Positions 26,142-35,640 of a DNA stretch of 64,000 nucleotides are shown piece by piece. Numbering within the stretch: the stretch's first letter is position 1; every line of letters begins with the position of its first letter. This DNA comes from JARRNJ01 sp037385045 (GTDB lineage: Bacteria > Pseudomonadota > Gammaproteobacteria > JASBUN01). The notes under the pieces were generated by a model. The model saw only the letters and a list, made by a program, of their open reading frames with translations, had not been told where the DNA came from and ran no database searches. The stretch covers positions 1 through 64,000 of the forward strand of contig JARRNJ010000025.1 in NCBI GenBank assembly GCA_037385045.1. The letters run 5' to 3'. The position numbers and the translations under genes were made by a program.

Positions 26142-26786
26142 TCAGCAGCCGGCGCAGCGGTCAATTATCACCAAATGCCGTTCCGCGTCCAAGCCGGGAA
26201 CACGCAGCCGCACGACCGACAGCAGCCGGAACCCGGCCGGCAACTCGTCGAGCTCGGCGTGCGGGTGCTGTCCCTTCATGGCCAGCACCCGGCCGCCGCG
26301 GGCGCACAGGTGTCCGCTGAGCGCCAGCATCTGAGCGACCGTGGCAAAGGCCCGGCAGATCACCGTATCGAACTCCTGCTCCGGCCGGTAGTCCTCGACC
26401 CGGGCGCGGACCACCGTCACATTGGGGATGGCCAGCTCGGCGACCGCCTGGGTGAGGAAGCGGCACTTCTTGGCGTTCCCGTCCAAGAGCACAAAACGAC
26501 GTTCGGGGCTGGCCAGCGCCAGGGGCAGGCCGGGCAACCCGGCGCCGGTGCCTACATCGGCGACAGTGGCCCCGTGCAGGTGCGGCAGCACCGCCAGGGA
26601 GTCGAGCAGATGGCGGGTAACCATCGCTTGCGGCTCGCGCACCGCGGTCAGATTGTAGGCGCGGTTCCACTTGCCCAGGAGGGCTACGTAGGCCAACAGC
26701 CGCTCGGCTGCAGCGTCGGGCAGAGACAGGCCGAGGGTTTCGAGGCCCCGCCGCAGCAGGGCCTCGAGATCGGTGGCAGTGCTCAC
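26142..26786 (-). CDS. rsmG: 16S rRNA (guanine527-N7)-methyltransferase
   Basis: 214 residues. KWNRAYNLTAVREPQAMVTRHLLDSLAVLP, the SAM-binding loop VADVGTGAGLPGLPLALA and DGNAKKCRFL are family hallmarks; ICRAFATVAQML follows. Methylates G527 of 16S rRNA. Placed directly downstream of mnmG. Confidence 0.96.
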   Translation of the reverse strand: MSTATDLEALLRRGLETLGLSLPDAAAERLLAYVALLGKWNRAYNLTAVREPQAMVTRHLLDSLAVLPHLHGATVADVGTGAGLPGLPLALASPERRFVLLDGNAKKCRFLTQAVAELAIPNVTVVRARVEDYRPEQEFDTVICRAFATVAQMLALSGHLCARGGRVLAMKGQHPHAELDELPAGFRLLSVVRLRVPGLDAERHLVIIDRCAGC

Positions 26787-26898
26787 CTTGGCCTCCCGGA
26801 TCGGGCTTTATTAGGGTCGCCTTGGAAAATCATGTCAGCATGATCCAGAAGTGGCGCGCCGCGCGCCAAGCCGCCGGGGACGGCCGGCAGCCATGCCT

Positions 26899-28782
26899 TC
26901 AGGCGGAACGGCGCTGCTGTTTCTTGAGGTGTACCAGCAGCAGCGACACCGCCGCCGGCGTCACGCCGGGAATGCGCGCCGCTTGGCCCAGGGTCCGTGG
27001 GCGCTGGCTGGCGAGCGTTTGCCGCACCTCGCTGGATAAGCCGCGCACCTGATCGTAGTCGATGGCGTCGGGCAGCGGCAGCGCGTCGTTGCGTTGCTGG
27101 CGGGCAATGTCGTCGCGCTGGCGGGCAATATAGCCGGCATATTTGGCCTGCACTTCCACCTGCTCCGCCACTTTGGGATCGGCGACCGGCTCGCCGGCGC
27201 CCGGCAGCGACAACACGGCCTCGTAAGTGACCCCCGGCCGGCGCAGCAACTCCAGCAAGCGTACCTCCTTGGCCAGCGGCTGTCCGAGCACCGCTTCCGC
27301 CGCCGCGGCCGTCTCCGGCCCCGGCCGCAGCCAGGTGTCATGCAGGCGCCGGCGCTCGCGCTCGACCGCCTCGCGCTTGCTGCTGAAGGCCTGCCAGCGG
27401 TGGTCGTCCACGAGGCCGAGGTCGCGGCCGATCTCGGTCAGCCGCAGGTCGGCGTTGTCCTCGCGCAGCAGCAGCCGGTATTCGGCGCGGCTGGTGAACA
27501 TGCGGTAGGGCTCAGTGGTGCCGCGGGTGATGAGGTCGTCGATCAGCACACCCAGGTAGGCCTGGTCGCGGCGCGGGCTCCAGGGCTCCTGCTCACGGAC
27601 GCAGCGCGCGGCGTTGAGACCGGCGATCAGCCCCTGGGCGGCGGCTTCCTCGTAGCCGGTGGTGCCGTTGATCTGCCCGGCGAAGAACAGGCCCCCGATG
27701 AAGCGGGTTTCCAAAGACGGCCGCAGATCCCGGGGATCGAAAAAGTCGTATTCGATGGCGTAGCCGGGACGGGTGATGTGAGCGTGCTCGAAACCGCGGA
27801 TAGAGCGCACCAAGGCCAACTGCACGTCGAAGGGCAGGCTGGTGGAGATGCCGTTGGGGTACACCTCGGTGGTGTTCAAACCCTCGGGTTCGACGAAAAT
27901 CTGATGGGCGTTCTTGTCGGCGAAGCGCACGATCTTGTCCTCGATCGAGGGACAATAGCGTGGCCCCACGCCTTCGATCACCCCGGCATACATGGGGGAG
28001 CGGTCGAGACCGGCGCGGATCAGGTCGTGGGTGCGCTCGTTGGTGTAAGTGATGTGGCAGCTCACCTGGCGTGGATGTTCAGCGCGGCTGCCGAGGTAGG
28101 AAAACACCGGCACCGGGTCGTCGCCCGGCTGCTCGTCGAGCCGCGCATAGTCGATGCTGTTGCCGTCGATGCGCGGCGGCGTGCCGGTCTTCAGGCGCGC
28201 GGTCCGGAACGGCAGCTCGCGCAGCCGTGCGGCCAGGGCATTGGCCGGCGGGTCGCCGGCGCGCCCGCCCTGGTAATTGGCCATGCCGATGTGAATGCGG
28301 CCGCCGAGAAAAGTGCCGACCGTGAGCACCACCGCCCGGGCACGGAATTTCAGCCCCATCTGGGTCACCACCCCCGCGACCCGCTCGCCGTCCATGAGCA
28401 GGTCGTCGACGGCCTGCTGGAACAGGGTCAGATTGGGTTGCCGCTCCAGCGCGCGGCGCACTGCCTGTTTGTACAGCAGCCGGTCGGCCTGGGCGCGGGT
28501 GGCGCGTACCGCCGGGCCCTTGCGCGCGTTGAGGGTGCGGAACTGGATTCCGGCGCAATCCGCGGCGTGGGCCATGAGTCCGCCAAGCGCGTCGATCTCT
28601 TTCACCAGATGGCTCTTGCCGATGCCGCCGACGGCGGGATTGCAGCTCATCTGCCCCAGGGTCTCGATGTTGTGGGTGAGCAGCAGCGTGCGCGCGCCGG
28701 TGCGGGCGCCCGCCAGGGCCGCCTCGGTGCCGGCGTGGCCGCCGCCGACCACGATTACGTCGAAATCATCCTGGTAAAACAT
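26899..28782 (-). CDS. mnmG: tRNA uridine 5-carboxymethylaminomethyl modification enzyme, FAD subunit
   Basis: 627 residues from ATG 28782. The N-terminal FAD motif VVGGGHAGTEAALAGA, then SCNPAVGGIGKSHLVKEIDALGG, GTFLGGRIHIG, KTGTPPRIDG and QINGTTGYEEAAAQG are diagnostic. With MnmE it modifies the wobble uridine of several tRNAs. The frame is open to 29070 into the 3' end of mnmE, but the extra residues are unrelated to the family. Confidence 0.97.
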   Translation of the reverse strand: MFYQDDFDVIVVGGGHAGTEAALAGARTGARTLLLTHNIETLGQMSCNPAVGGIGKSHLVKEIDALGGLMAHAADCAGIQFRTLNARKGPAVRATRAQADRLLYKQAVRRALERQPNLTLFQQAVDDLLMDGERVAGVVTQMGLKFRARAVVLTVGTFLGGRIHIGMANYQGGRAGDPPANALAARLRELPFRTARLKTGTPPRIDGNSIDYARLDEQPGDDPVPVFSYLGSRAEHPRQVSCHITYTNERTHDLIRAGLDRSPMYAGVIEGVGPRYCPSIEDKIVRFADKNAHQIFVEPEGLNTTEVYPNGISTSLPFDVQLALVRSIRGFEHAHITRPGYAIEYDFFDPRDLRPSLETRFIGGLFFAGQINGTTGYEEAAAQGLIAGLNAARCVREQEPWSPRRDQAYLGVLIDDLITRGTTEPYRMFTSRAEYRLLLREDNADLRLTEIGRDLGLVDDHRWQAFSSKREAVERERRRLHDTWLRPGPETAAAAEAVLGQPLAKEVRLLELLRRPGVTYEAVLSLPGAGEPVADPKVAEQVEVQAKYAGYIARQRDDIARQQRNDALPLPDAIDYDQVRGLSSEVRQTLASQRPRTLGQAARIPGVTPAAVSLLLVHLKKQQRRSA

Positions 28783-28903
28783 AAAGGACCACCCGGGTGG
28801 CAGGTTGCAAGGGCCGAGGGCGCCAAGTTTACGCGATTTCGCCTGCTGGATCAGCCGCGCGCCGGTGCAGGCGGCGCCTGCGGGCAGCTGGCAGGGAAAG
28901 CGT

Positions 28904-30259
28904 CTACTTGCCGATGCAGAACGTCGCGAAAATGCGGCCGAGCAGATCGTCGCTGGTGAATTCGCCGGTGATCTCGCCGAGCGCCAGCTGCGCCTGGCGC
29001 AGGTCTTCGGCGGCCAGCTCCCCGGCGCCGTGATCCAACAACTGGGCGGCGGCTTGTTCCAGGAGGGCATGGGCGCGCTGGAGCGCGTCGAGGTGGCGGC
29101 GGCGGGCGAGGAACTCCCCTTCGCCGCCGTCGGCGTATCCCATGCGTGCCTTCAACAGGGCGCGCAAGGGCTGCAAACCGGTGCCGGTGCGGGCCGAGAT
29201 CCGCACCTCCTGGCCATGTTCCCCGTCGCCGGCGCCGGCGGCCCGGCCGGAGAGATCAATTTTGTTGCGAACCAGCAGGCGCGGCGGTCCGGGCGGCAGG
29301 CGTTCGAGGATCGTAAGGTCTTCGCGAGTAATGCCGGCGCTGTCGTCGATCACCAGCAGGATTTCATCGGCCGCCGCCGCTGCTTCCCAGGCCCGGTCGA
29401 CGCCGATGCGTTCGACTACGTCGTTGGTGGCGCGCAGCCCGGCGGTGTCCACCACGTGCACCGGAAGACCGTCAAGGCTGATATGTTCGCGCAACAGGTC
29501 GCGGGTGGTGCCCGGGACGTCGGTGACGATGGCCGAGTCGAAGCCGGCCAGGGCGTTGAGCAGGCTGGACTTGCCGACGTTGGGACGCCCGGCGATGACC
29601 AGCGTCATTCCGTCGCGCAGCAGCCGCCCCTGGTTTGCGGCGGCCTGGAGGCGGGCCGAATCTTCCTGCAGCGCCGCCAGTCTTTGGCGCAGGGAGGAAT
29701 CGGCAAGCAGGTCGAGCTCCTCGTCGGGAAAATCGATCGCCGCCTCGATGTGGGTACGCAATGCGATCAGCCCTTCGACCAGAACGTGGACGCGCCGGGA
29801 GAATTCGCCCTGCAGGGAGCGCAGGGCAGCGCGCGCGGCGAGCTCGGTGCCGCTGTCGATAAGGTCGGCCACCGCCTCGGCTTGGGCGAGGTCGAGTTTG
29901 TCGTTGAGGAACGCCCGCTCGGAAAATTCGCCGGGCCGCGCGAGGCGCGCGCCGAGGCCGGTGCACCGGCGGACGACGAGATCGAGCACCACCGGCCCGC
30001 CGTGGCCGTGGAGCTCGAGCACGTCCTCGCCGGTGAAGGAATGGGGTGCCGGAAAGTATAACGCCAGACCATCGTCGATGGCCGTGCCGTCGGCGTCGCG
30101 GAAAACGGCGTGAGTGGCGCGCCGCGGTTCGGGGGTGCGCTCCAGCAGGGCCGCCGCCACCGTTCGGCACAGCGGCCCGGACAGGCGCACGATGCCGATG
30201 CCGCCCCGGCCCGGCGGCGTGGCGACCGCAACGATGGTATCGAGCGGTGGCTGGCTCAT
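28904..30259 (-). CDS. mnmE: tRNA modification GTPase
   Basis: 451 residues. Folate-binding N-terminal domain (DTIVAVATPPGRGGIGIVRLSG, GEFSERAFLNDKLDLAQAEAVADLI), GTPase domain with GRPNVGKSSLLNAL, DVPGTTRD, DTAGLR and NKIDL, and the C-terminal FCIGK containing the catalytic Cys. Forms a complex with MnmG, whose gene follows 121 bases later. Confidence 0.97.
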   Translation of the reverse strand: MSQPPLDTIVAVATPPGRGGIGIVRLSGPLCRTVAAALLERTPEPRRATHAVFRDADGTAIDDGLALYFPAPHSFTGEDVLELHGHGGPVVLDLVVRRCTGLGARLARPGEFSERAFLNDKLDLAQAEAVADLIDSGTELAARAALRSLQGEFSRRVHVLVEGLIALRTHIEAAIDFPDEELDLLADSSLRQRLAALQEDSARLQAAANQGRLLRDGMTLVIAGRPNVGKSSLLNALAGFDSAIVTDVPGTTRDLLREHISLDGLPVHVVDTAGLRATNDVVERIGVDRAWEAAAAADEILLVIDDSAGITREDLTILERLPPGPPRLLVRNKIDLSGRAAGAGDGEHGQEVRISARTGTGLQPLRALLKARMGYADGGEGEFLARRRHLDALQRAHALLEQAAAQLLDHGAGELAAEDLRQAQLALGEITGEFTSDDLLGRIFATFCIGK

Positions 30260-30287
30260 GGATGGCGCCCTGGCGGGGCGGGACCGC

Positions 30288-32015
30288 CTAGGTCTTGGCG
30301 GCGGCCTGATTCACCCGTTTGGTGATCACGTATTGCTGGGCGATGGACAAAGTATTGTTCACCACCCAGTAGACCACCAGCCCGGCCGGGAAGAAGGCGA
30401 AGAACACCGTGAACACCAGCGGCAGCAGCATCATGATCTTCTGTTGCAGGGGGTCCATGGGCGCGGGGTTCAGGCGCTGCTGGATCAGCATGGTGACGCC
30501 CATGAGCAGCGGCAGCACGAAGTACGGATCGGGCGCCGACAGGTCGTGGATCCAGAGGATGAACGGCGCCTGGCGCATCTCGACGCTGTAGAGCAAGACC
30601 CAGTACAGGGCGATGAAAACCGGAATCTGGATCACGATCGGAAGGCAGCCGCCCAGCGGGTTGATCTTTTCGGTCTTGTACAACTCCATGAGGGCCTGGT
30701 TCATCTTCTGGCGGTCGTCGCCGTAGCGTTCCTTGAGCGCTTTCATGCGCGGCTGTACACGCCGCATCTTGGCCATGGAGCGGTAGCTGGTTTCGGAGAG
30801 TTTGTAGAACGCCAGCTTGATCAGGATGGTCAGGACGATGATCGACCAGCCCCAGTTGCCGAAAAACTTGTGCAGTTTTTCCAGCAGCCAGAACAGCGGC
30901 TTGGAGATCACCGTGAGGATGCCGTAGTCCACCGTCAGCTCCAGGCCGGGGGTGATGCTGGCCAGGCGGTCCTGGAGCTTCGGCCCGACGAACAGGCGGC
31001 TTTTGAAGTTCCGCGTCGACCCGGGCGCCACTGTCTGCAGCGGGGACATGGCCCCGATGCGGTAGGTGTGGAACTGCTTCGGCAGGTAGTCTGCGTAAAA
31101 TGTGTCGGTGCTCTTGGAGTCGGGGATCCAGGCGCCGAGGAAATAATGCTGCAGCATCGCCACCCAACCGCCCTTGACGTCGGTGACGTTGAGGGCCTTG
31201 TCCTTCATGTCGGAGAAGCTTTCCTTCTTGTAGTGATCCGAAGGGGTGTAGTAAGCAGTGCCGAGGTAGGTGTGGATAAATCGGCTGGACGTACCTTTGC
31301 CCGTGTGTTCGGTGCGCTGCAGTTGGCGGTAGAAGCTCGCCTGCCAGGGTTTGCCTGAGTTGTTCTTGACCTGATAGTCGAGGCCGACCACGTAGCTTCC
31401 GCGCTTGAAGGTATAGGTCTTGGTGACCTCAATTCCCGTGGGGCTCGACCAATGCAGATGAACCTGGAGGGTATCCTGGCCCGGGGCGAGCGTGTAGTCG
31501 GTCTTGTCGGCGGTGTAGAGACTCTTGTGGTTGGGTGCGTCGGCGATGGCACCGTGGGGCCCGGTGAACCCGGACTGGGCCACGTAGAAACCGGGGCCGC
31601 GGTCGGTCATCAACTCAAACGGCTTCTTGTCTTTGATGGATACCGTGTACTTGCGCAGATCCACTTGGCGCACGTCGCCGCCCTGGGTGTCGAGACGCAC
31701 GTCCAGCACGTCGGTGCGCACGTGGATCGCCTGCTTGCTCTTGACCAAAGGCTCGGCCGGCCCGGCGGCCGGCTGCTGCGTCTTCTCGGGCCCACCGGCC
31801 GCGGGAACGGCGCTGGGGACGGCGGACTGCGCCGCGGACGGCGAAGCGGGCGCCTTCGCGGGCGCACTGGCGGCTTTGGTCTTTTGTGCCGGTTGCGTCG
31901 GTGCGCTGGTGGTGACAGGGGGAGACTTGGGCCCGTAGTCCTTCTCCCATGCCTGGAACAGCAGCAGCGCTACGAAGCACAGGGCGATAAAAAGGTACAG
32001 CCGCGGATTAGCCAT
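30288..32015 (-). CDS. yidC: Membrane protein insertase YidC
   Basis: 575 residues from ATG 32015. N-terminal anchor (RLYLFIALCFVALLLFQAW), an Ala/Pro/Lys-rich linker about residues 30-85, the large periplasmic beta-domain of Gram-negative YidC (about 90-365), and the conserved five-helix insertase core (IIVLTILIKLAFYKLSETSYRSMAKMR, GGCLPIVIQIPVFIALYWVL, QKIMMLLPLVFTVFFAFFPAGLVVYWVVNNTLSI). Overlaps the end of yidD by 8 bases. Confidence 0.96.
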   Translation of the reverse strand: MANPRLYLFIALCFVALLLFQAWEKDYGPKSPPVTTSAPTQPAQKTKAASAPAKAPASPSAAQSAVPSAVPAAGGPEKTQQPAAGPAEPLVKSKQAIHVRTDVLDVRLDTQGGDVRQVDLRKYTVSIKDKKPFELMTDRGPGFYVAQSGFTGPHGAIADAPNHKSLYTADKTDYTLAPGQDTLQVHLHWSSPTGIEVTKTYTFKRGSYVVGLDYQVKNNSGKPWQASFYRQLQRTEHTGKGTSSRFIHTYLGTAYYTPSDHYKKESFSDMKDKALNVTDVKGGWVAMLQHYFLGAWIPDSKSTDTFYADYLPKQFHTYRIGAMSPLQTVAPGSTRNFKSRLFVGPKLQDRLASITPGLELTVDYGILTVISKPLFWLLEKLHKFFGNWGWSIIVLTILIKLAFYKLSETSYRSMAKMRRVQPRMKALKERYGDDRQKMNQALMELYKTEKINPLGGCLPIVIQIPVFIALYWVLLYSVEMRQAPFILWIHDLSAPDPYFVLPLLMGVTMLIQQRLNPAPMDPLQQKIMMLLPLVFTVFFAFFPAGLVVYWVVNNTLSIAQQYVITKRVNQAAAKT

Positions 32016-32244
32016 GGGTGACTTTCTTGGTTTTTTCCGGCACCGGATCATAACCGCCCGGGGCGAACGGGTGGCAGCGAAGCAGGCGCCGCAAGGCGAG
32101 CCAGGTGCCGGTTACCGCACCATGACGGGCGATGGCGGTCTGGGCGTAACAGGAACAACTGGGATGGAAACGGCAGTTGTTGCCGAGCAAGGGGCTGATG
32201 AGGTACCGGTAGGCGCCGATCAGTGCTATCAGGATTTTGCGCAT
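32008..32244 (-). CDS. yidD: Membrane protein insertion efficiency factor
   Basis: 78 residues, small basic protein with the family core IGAYRYLISPLLGNNCRFHPSCSCYA and HPFAPGGYDPVP. Start at ATG 32244 (MRKILIAL); the frame extends a further seven codons upstream. Overlaps rnpA by 16 bases and yidC by 8, a compact rpmH-rnpA-yidD-yidC operon. Confidence 0.94.
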   Translation of the reverse strand: MRKILIALIGAYRYLISPLLGNNCRFHPSCSCYAQTAIARHGAVTGTWLALRRLLRCHPFAPGGYDPVPEKTKKVTHG

Positions 32245-32600
32245 CGCTGGATCAGCCTGGCCCAATGTCTAGTTAACGAGGCATGCAGTTCTGGTCGGGT
32301 TTTGCCCGCGACCCCGGCTCGGGCCAACACGACGACGTCGAGTCCCCCCAGCGCCGCCTGGTGGTGGCGGAAGCTCTCGCGGGCGATGCGCTTGACGCGG
32401 TTTCGGTCCACGGCGCTACGGGCGGCCTTTTTCGAAATTGCCAGCCCGAGGCGCGCGTGGTCGGTACCGTTGGGCGCGGCCAGCACGGTGAAGCAAGGGT
32501 CGCTGGAACGTTGCGCCCGCTTGAAGACCCGCTGGAATTGCGTCTGGCACGTCAGCCGTGCGCGGCGTCGAAAACGCGTGCTACCCGTCGAGGCATTCAA
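32229..32600 (-). CDS. rnpA: Ribonuclease P protein component
   Basis: 123 residues beginning at a TTG at 32600. RFRRRARLTCQTQFQRVFKRAQR and the RNR motif region SAVDRNRVKRIARESFR are diagnostic. Assists the RNase P RNA in tRNA 5' maturation. Its start is three bases past the rpmH stop codon, which explains the lack of a separate leader. Confidence 0.94.
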   Translation of the reverse strand: MNASTGSTRFRRRARLTCQTQFQRVFKRAQRSSDPCFTVLAAPNGTDHARLGLAISKKAARSAVDRNRVKRIARESFRHHQAALGGLDVVVLARAGVAGKTRPELHASLTRHWARLIQRCAKS

Positions 32601-32603
32601 CGC

Positions 32604-32738
32604 TCAGGGGGTCAGCCGAGCGCGTCCCTTGGCGCGACGAGCCTTGAGCACCAGCCGCCCGCTCTTGGTCTTCATGCGCGCCCGGAAACCGTGGGTGCGC
32701 TTGCGCTTGAGGACGCTGGGTTGAAAAGTTCTCTTCAT
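32604..32738 (-). CDS. rpmH: 50S ribosomal protein L34
   Basis: 44 residues: MKRTFQPSVLKRKRTHGFR, then RMKTKSGRLVLKARRAKGRA and the end RLTP. Standard length and sequence, start at ATG 32738. First gene of the leftward rpmH-rnpA-yidD-yidC operon, transcribed away from dnaA. Confidence 0.97.
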   Translation of the reverse strand: MKRTFQPSVLKRKRTHGFRARMKTKSGRLVLKARRAKGRARLTP

Positions 32739-32840
32739 GACTGTATCCGCCGTGCTGGACTGGCCAGGTTGTGCCCCTGGGAAAAGGCGGAATGCTACTG
32801 GTTTCCGCGAGTTGCTGTCAACTGTGGCGGCGGGCGTTTT

Positions 32841-32864
32841 TTATCCACGGGCAGGTGTGGATAA
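32841..32864. promoter_or_regulatory. Pair of DnaA boxes between rpmH and dnaA
   Basis: TTATCCACG (32841-32849) and TGTGGATAA (32856-32864, the reverse complement of the perfect box TTATCCACA) face each other 6 bases apart, 61 bases before dnaA. They can serve as dnaA autoregulation sites or as the left part of a split origin; in pseudomonads oriC lies in this gap. Confidence 0.8.
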
Positions 32865-32924
32865 GTTGCAGCCGCGGCGGTAGACTGCCCGTTTCCATGC
32901 CGATCGGCTGCGACAACGACACGG

Positions 32925-34253
32925 GTGATGCAGGTGGACGCTTCGCTGTGGACCAAATGCCTGAAACGACTTGAATCGGAGTTGTCGCAAGGACAGTTCA
33001 ACACCTGGATCCGGCCCTTGCACGCCGTCCAGGACGGCAGCCAGCTGCGGTTGCTGGCACCGAACCGCTTCGTGTTGGACCGGGTGCGTGACCAGTTCTT
33101 CGCGCGCATTAATGCGGCCATCAGCGATTCGGTTCCGGCGAGCCCGCCCACGGTGGTGTTGGAAGTGGGCAGCGTCGGTCCGGCTGTGGCACTGGACCGC
33201 CCGCGGCGTGAGCGCGGCGCCGACGGGCCGCGGCGGAGCAACCTCAACCCCGGGTTCACGTTCGAAACCTTTGTCGAAGGCAAGTCGAACCAGCTCGCGC
33301 GGGCGGCGTCGGCCCAGGTGGCCGAGAACCCGGGCGCCGCGTACAACCCATTGTTTATTTATGGGGGAGTGGGACTCGGCAAGACCCACCTGATGCATGC
33401 CGTCGGGAACATGATGCAGCAACGCAACCCCAGGGCGCGGGTGGCGTACCTGCATTCGGAGCGTTTCGTCGCGGATATGGTCAAGGCACTGCAGCACAAC
33501 GCCATCAACGACTTCAAACGCTATTACCGCAGCGTGGATGCGCTGCTGATCGACGATATTCAGTTCTTTGCCGGCAAGGAACGCTCCCAGGAAGAGTTTT
33601 TCCATACCTTCAATGCGCTCTTGGAGGGCCAGCACCAAATCATCCTCAGCTGCGATCGTTACCCAAAGGAGGTCAACGGTCTCGAAGAGCGCTTGAAATC
33701 GCGCTTCGGATGGGGCTTGACCGTGGCGATCGAGCCGCCGGAGCTGGAAACCCGCGTCGCGATACTGATGGGCAAAGCCGCGCAAAGCCACGTTCAGCTG
33801 CCCGATGAAGTGGCGTTTTTCATCGGCAAACGCATCCGCTCCAACATCCGTGAGTTGGAGGGGGCGCTGCGGCGGGTCATCGCCCACGCCCGGTTTACCA
33901 ACCAAAACGTGTCCCTGGAGTTGGCACGGGAGGCACTGAAGGACTTGCTGGCGCTCCAGGATAAGCTCGTAACCATCGAGAATATTCAAAAAACGGTCGC
34001 CGAGTACTATAAGATCCGGGTGCACGATCTGCTCTCGGCGCGCCGCAGCCGTTCCATCGCTCGGCCGCGGCAGATAGCCATGGGGCTCGCCAAGGAGTTG
34101 ACGAATCACAGCCTGCCCGAGATCGGTGATGCCTTCGGGGGACGGGACCACACGACGGTGCTGCATGCCTGCCGCAAGGTGGCCGAATTGCGCGAGAGCG
34201 ATATCCGCATCGAGGAAGATTATAAGAACCTGTTGAGAATCCTCACAACATGA
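32925..34253 (+). CDS. dnaA: Chromosomal replication initiator DnaA
   Basis: 442 residues. Domain I (LWTKCLKRLESELSQGQFNTWIRPL), a short variable linker, AAA+ domain with FTFETFVEGKSNQLARAA, Walker A GGVGLGKTHLMHA, Walker B ALLIDDIQF and SRFGWGL, and domain IV with GRDHTTVLHACRKV, the DnaA-box-binding signature. Starts GTG-ATG (32925 or 32928). DnaA boxes lie on both sides of the gene. Confidence 0.97.
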   Translation: MMQVDASLWTKCLKRLESELSQGQFNTWIRPLHAVQDGSQLRLLAPNRFVLDRVRDQFFARINAAISDSVPASPPTVVLEVGSVGPAVALDRPRRERGADGPRRSNLNPGFTFETFVEGKSNQLARAASAQVAENPGAAYNPLFIYGGVGLGKTHLMHAVGNMMQQRNPRARVAYLHSERFVADMVKALQHNAINDFKRYYRSVDALLIDDIQFFAGKERSQEEFFHTFNALLEGQHQIILSCDRYPKEVNGLEERLKSRFGWGLTVAIEPPELETRVAILMGKAAQSHVQLPDEVAFFIGKRIRSNIRELEGALRRVIAHARFTNQNVSLELAREALKDLLALQDKLVTIENIQKTVAEYYKIRVHDLLSARRSRSIARPRQIAMGLAKELTNHSLPEIGDAFGGRDHTTVLHACRKVAELRESDIRIEEDYKNLLRILTT

Positions 34254-34509
34254 TGTGGATAACCTGTGCGCAAATGATTCAGTGGGGCTACTTCGATAGT
34301 TATCCACAAACAGCTCACAGGTTTTATTCTGGATAAACATGCTTTATACATTTGTTATAGTGAGTTTAAGGTGCTGTTTATAAACCTTAAATAGGTGTTA
34401 CGCACAGAGTTGGCAGGCAGTAATAAAGCACTACTAAGTAAAATATTTCTTTATTTAAGTTAAGTACCAAGCACGTGCTGAAGACACTTCCGTGAGGAAA
34501 GGGCCGAGC
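34254..34509. other. Probable oriC (dnaA-dnaN intergenic region)
   Basis: A 256-base non-coding gap, much more AT-rich than anything else nearby, starting with a perfect DnaA box TGTGGATAA (34254-34262) immediately after the dnaA stop codon, a second perfect box TTATCCACA at 34300-34308 and a one-mismatch box TCTGGATAA at 34328-34336. The right half (about 34360-34465: TTTATAAACC, AATAAAGC, AAAATATTTCTTTATTTAAG) is a good duplex-unwinding candidate. The dnaN ribosome-binding site (GAGGAAAGGG) closes the region. Confidence 0.85.
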
Positions 34510-35610
34510 ATGAAGTTCAAAGTACAACGGGAAACGCTGCTGAAACCGTTGCAGCTTGTCAGTGGGGTCGTGGAACGCAGACAGACCTTGCCGGTACTGT
34601 CCAATTTGTTGGTTGTCGCAGAAGGGGGAAAGATCTCCTTCACAGCGACGGACCTGGAGGTGGAGTTGGTCGCGGATCTGGCATTGGAGGTTGAGGATCC
34701 AGGGGAGATCACATTGCCGGCGCGCAAGCTTCTGGACATTTGCCGCACCTTACCGGAAACGGCGGAACTGGAGTTATCAGTCAGCGGCGACAAGGCGCAG
34801 TTGAAATCCGGTCGCAGCCGCTTCAGTCTCGCCACATTGCCGGCCAGCGAATTTCCGAGTGTCGAGGAAATCGGCGGCACGCGCCAGTTCAGCGTCGAGC
34901 AGCGGGAGCTGAAGTCGCTGATTGAGCGCACGCATTTTTCGATGGCGCAGCAGGACGTCCGTTACTACCTGAACGGTTTGATGTTTGAGATGGAGACGGA
35001 GCGCTTACGCAGTGTGGCTACCGATGGGCACCGGCTTGCCTTGTGTGAATTGGAGTTGGCCACCGGCGACGGCGACACGCAGCAGGTGATCGTGCCGCGG
35101 AAGGGAATCCAGGAACTGGCCCGGTTGCTGGAGGACAGCGAGAGCACGGCGGAAGTGGAGGTGGGCAGCAATCACGTCCGGGTGCAGCTTCCGGGTCTGC
35201 GGTTTACGTCGAAACTGATCGATGGCCGGTTTCCCGAATACCAGCGGGTGATTCCAAAGGCGGCGGAGAACATCCTCACGGCGGGACGGGACGAACTCAA
35301 GCAGGCGCTGGTACGCACCTCGATCCTCTCCAACGAGAAATACCGCGGGGTGCGGCTGCAGCTTTCCGGTGACCGCCTGCGGATCCTGGCCCACAACCCG
35401 GAACAGGAAGAGGCGGAAGAGGAGCTGGGCGTCAGTTACGAAGGGGACGAGCTGGAGATCGGATTCAATGTAACGTACTTGCTGGACGCCCTGAATGCCG
35501 TGGGCGCTGAACAGGTGACTATTGCGTTGTCGGACGCCAACAGTAGTTGTTTGATTCAAGCGCCAGACGGCGGCGAGTGTAAGTATGTGGTGATGCCTAT
35601 GCGCCTGTAA
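34510..35610 (+). CDS. dnaN: DNA polymerase III sliding clamp (beta subunit)
   Basis: 366 residues, E. coli length. MKFKVQRETLLKPLQLVSGVVERRQTLPVLSNLLV and the C-terminal YVVMPMRL are typical of the three-fold clamp. Start ATG 34510 with GAGGAAAGGG upstream rather than the GTG at 34492. Followed by recF after 30 bases. Confidence 0.97.
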   Translation: MKFKVQRETLLKPLQLVSGVVERRQTLPVLSNLLVVAEGGKISFTATDLEVELVADLALEVEDPGEITLPARKLLDICRTLPETAELELSVSGDKAQLKSGRSRFSLATLPASEFPSVEEIGGTRQFSVEQRELKSLIERTHFSMAQQDVRYYLNGLMFEMETERLRSVATDGHRLALCELELATGDGDTQQVIVPRKGIQELARLLEDSESTAEVEVGSNHVRVQLPGLRFTSKLIDGRFPEYQRVIPKAAENILTAGRDELKQALVRTSILSNEKYRGVRLQLSGDRLRILAHNPEQEEAEEELGVSYEGDELEIGFNVTYLLDALNAVGAEQVTIALSDANSSCLIQAPDGGECKYVVMPMRL

Positions 35611-35640
35611 GGGCGCCGCGCGGCCGACAGATGGCCGCGG

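Noticed and set aside
27094..28959. A 621-codon open frame on the plus strand opposite mnmG
   Set aside because: Antisense shadow of mnmG with no ribosome-binding site and no recognisable domain.
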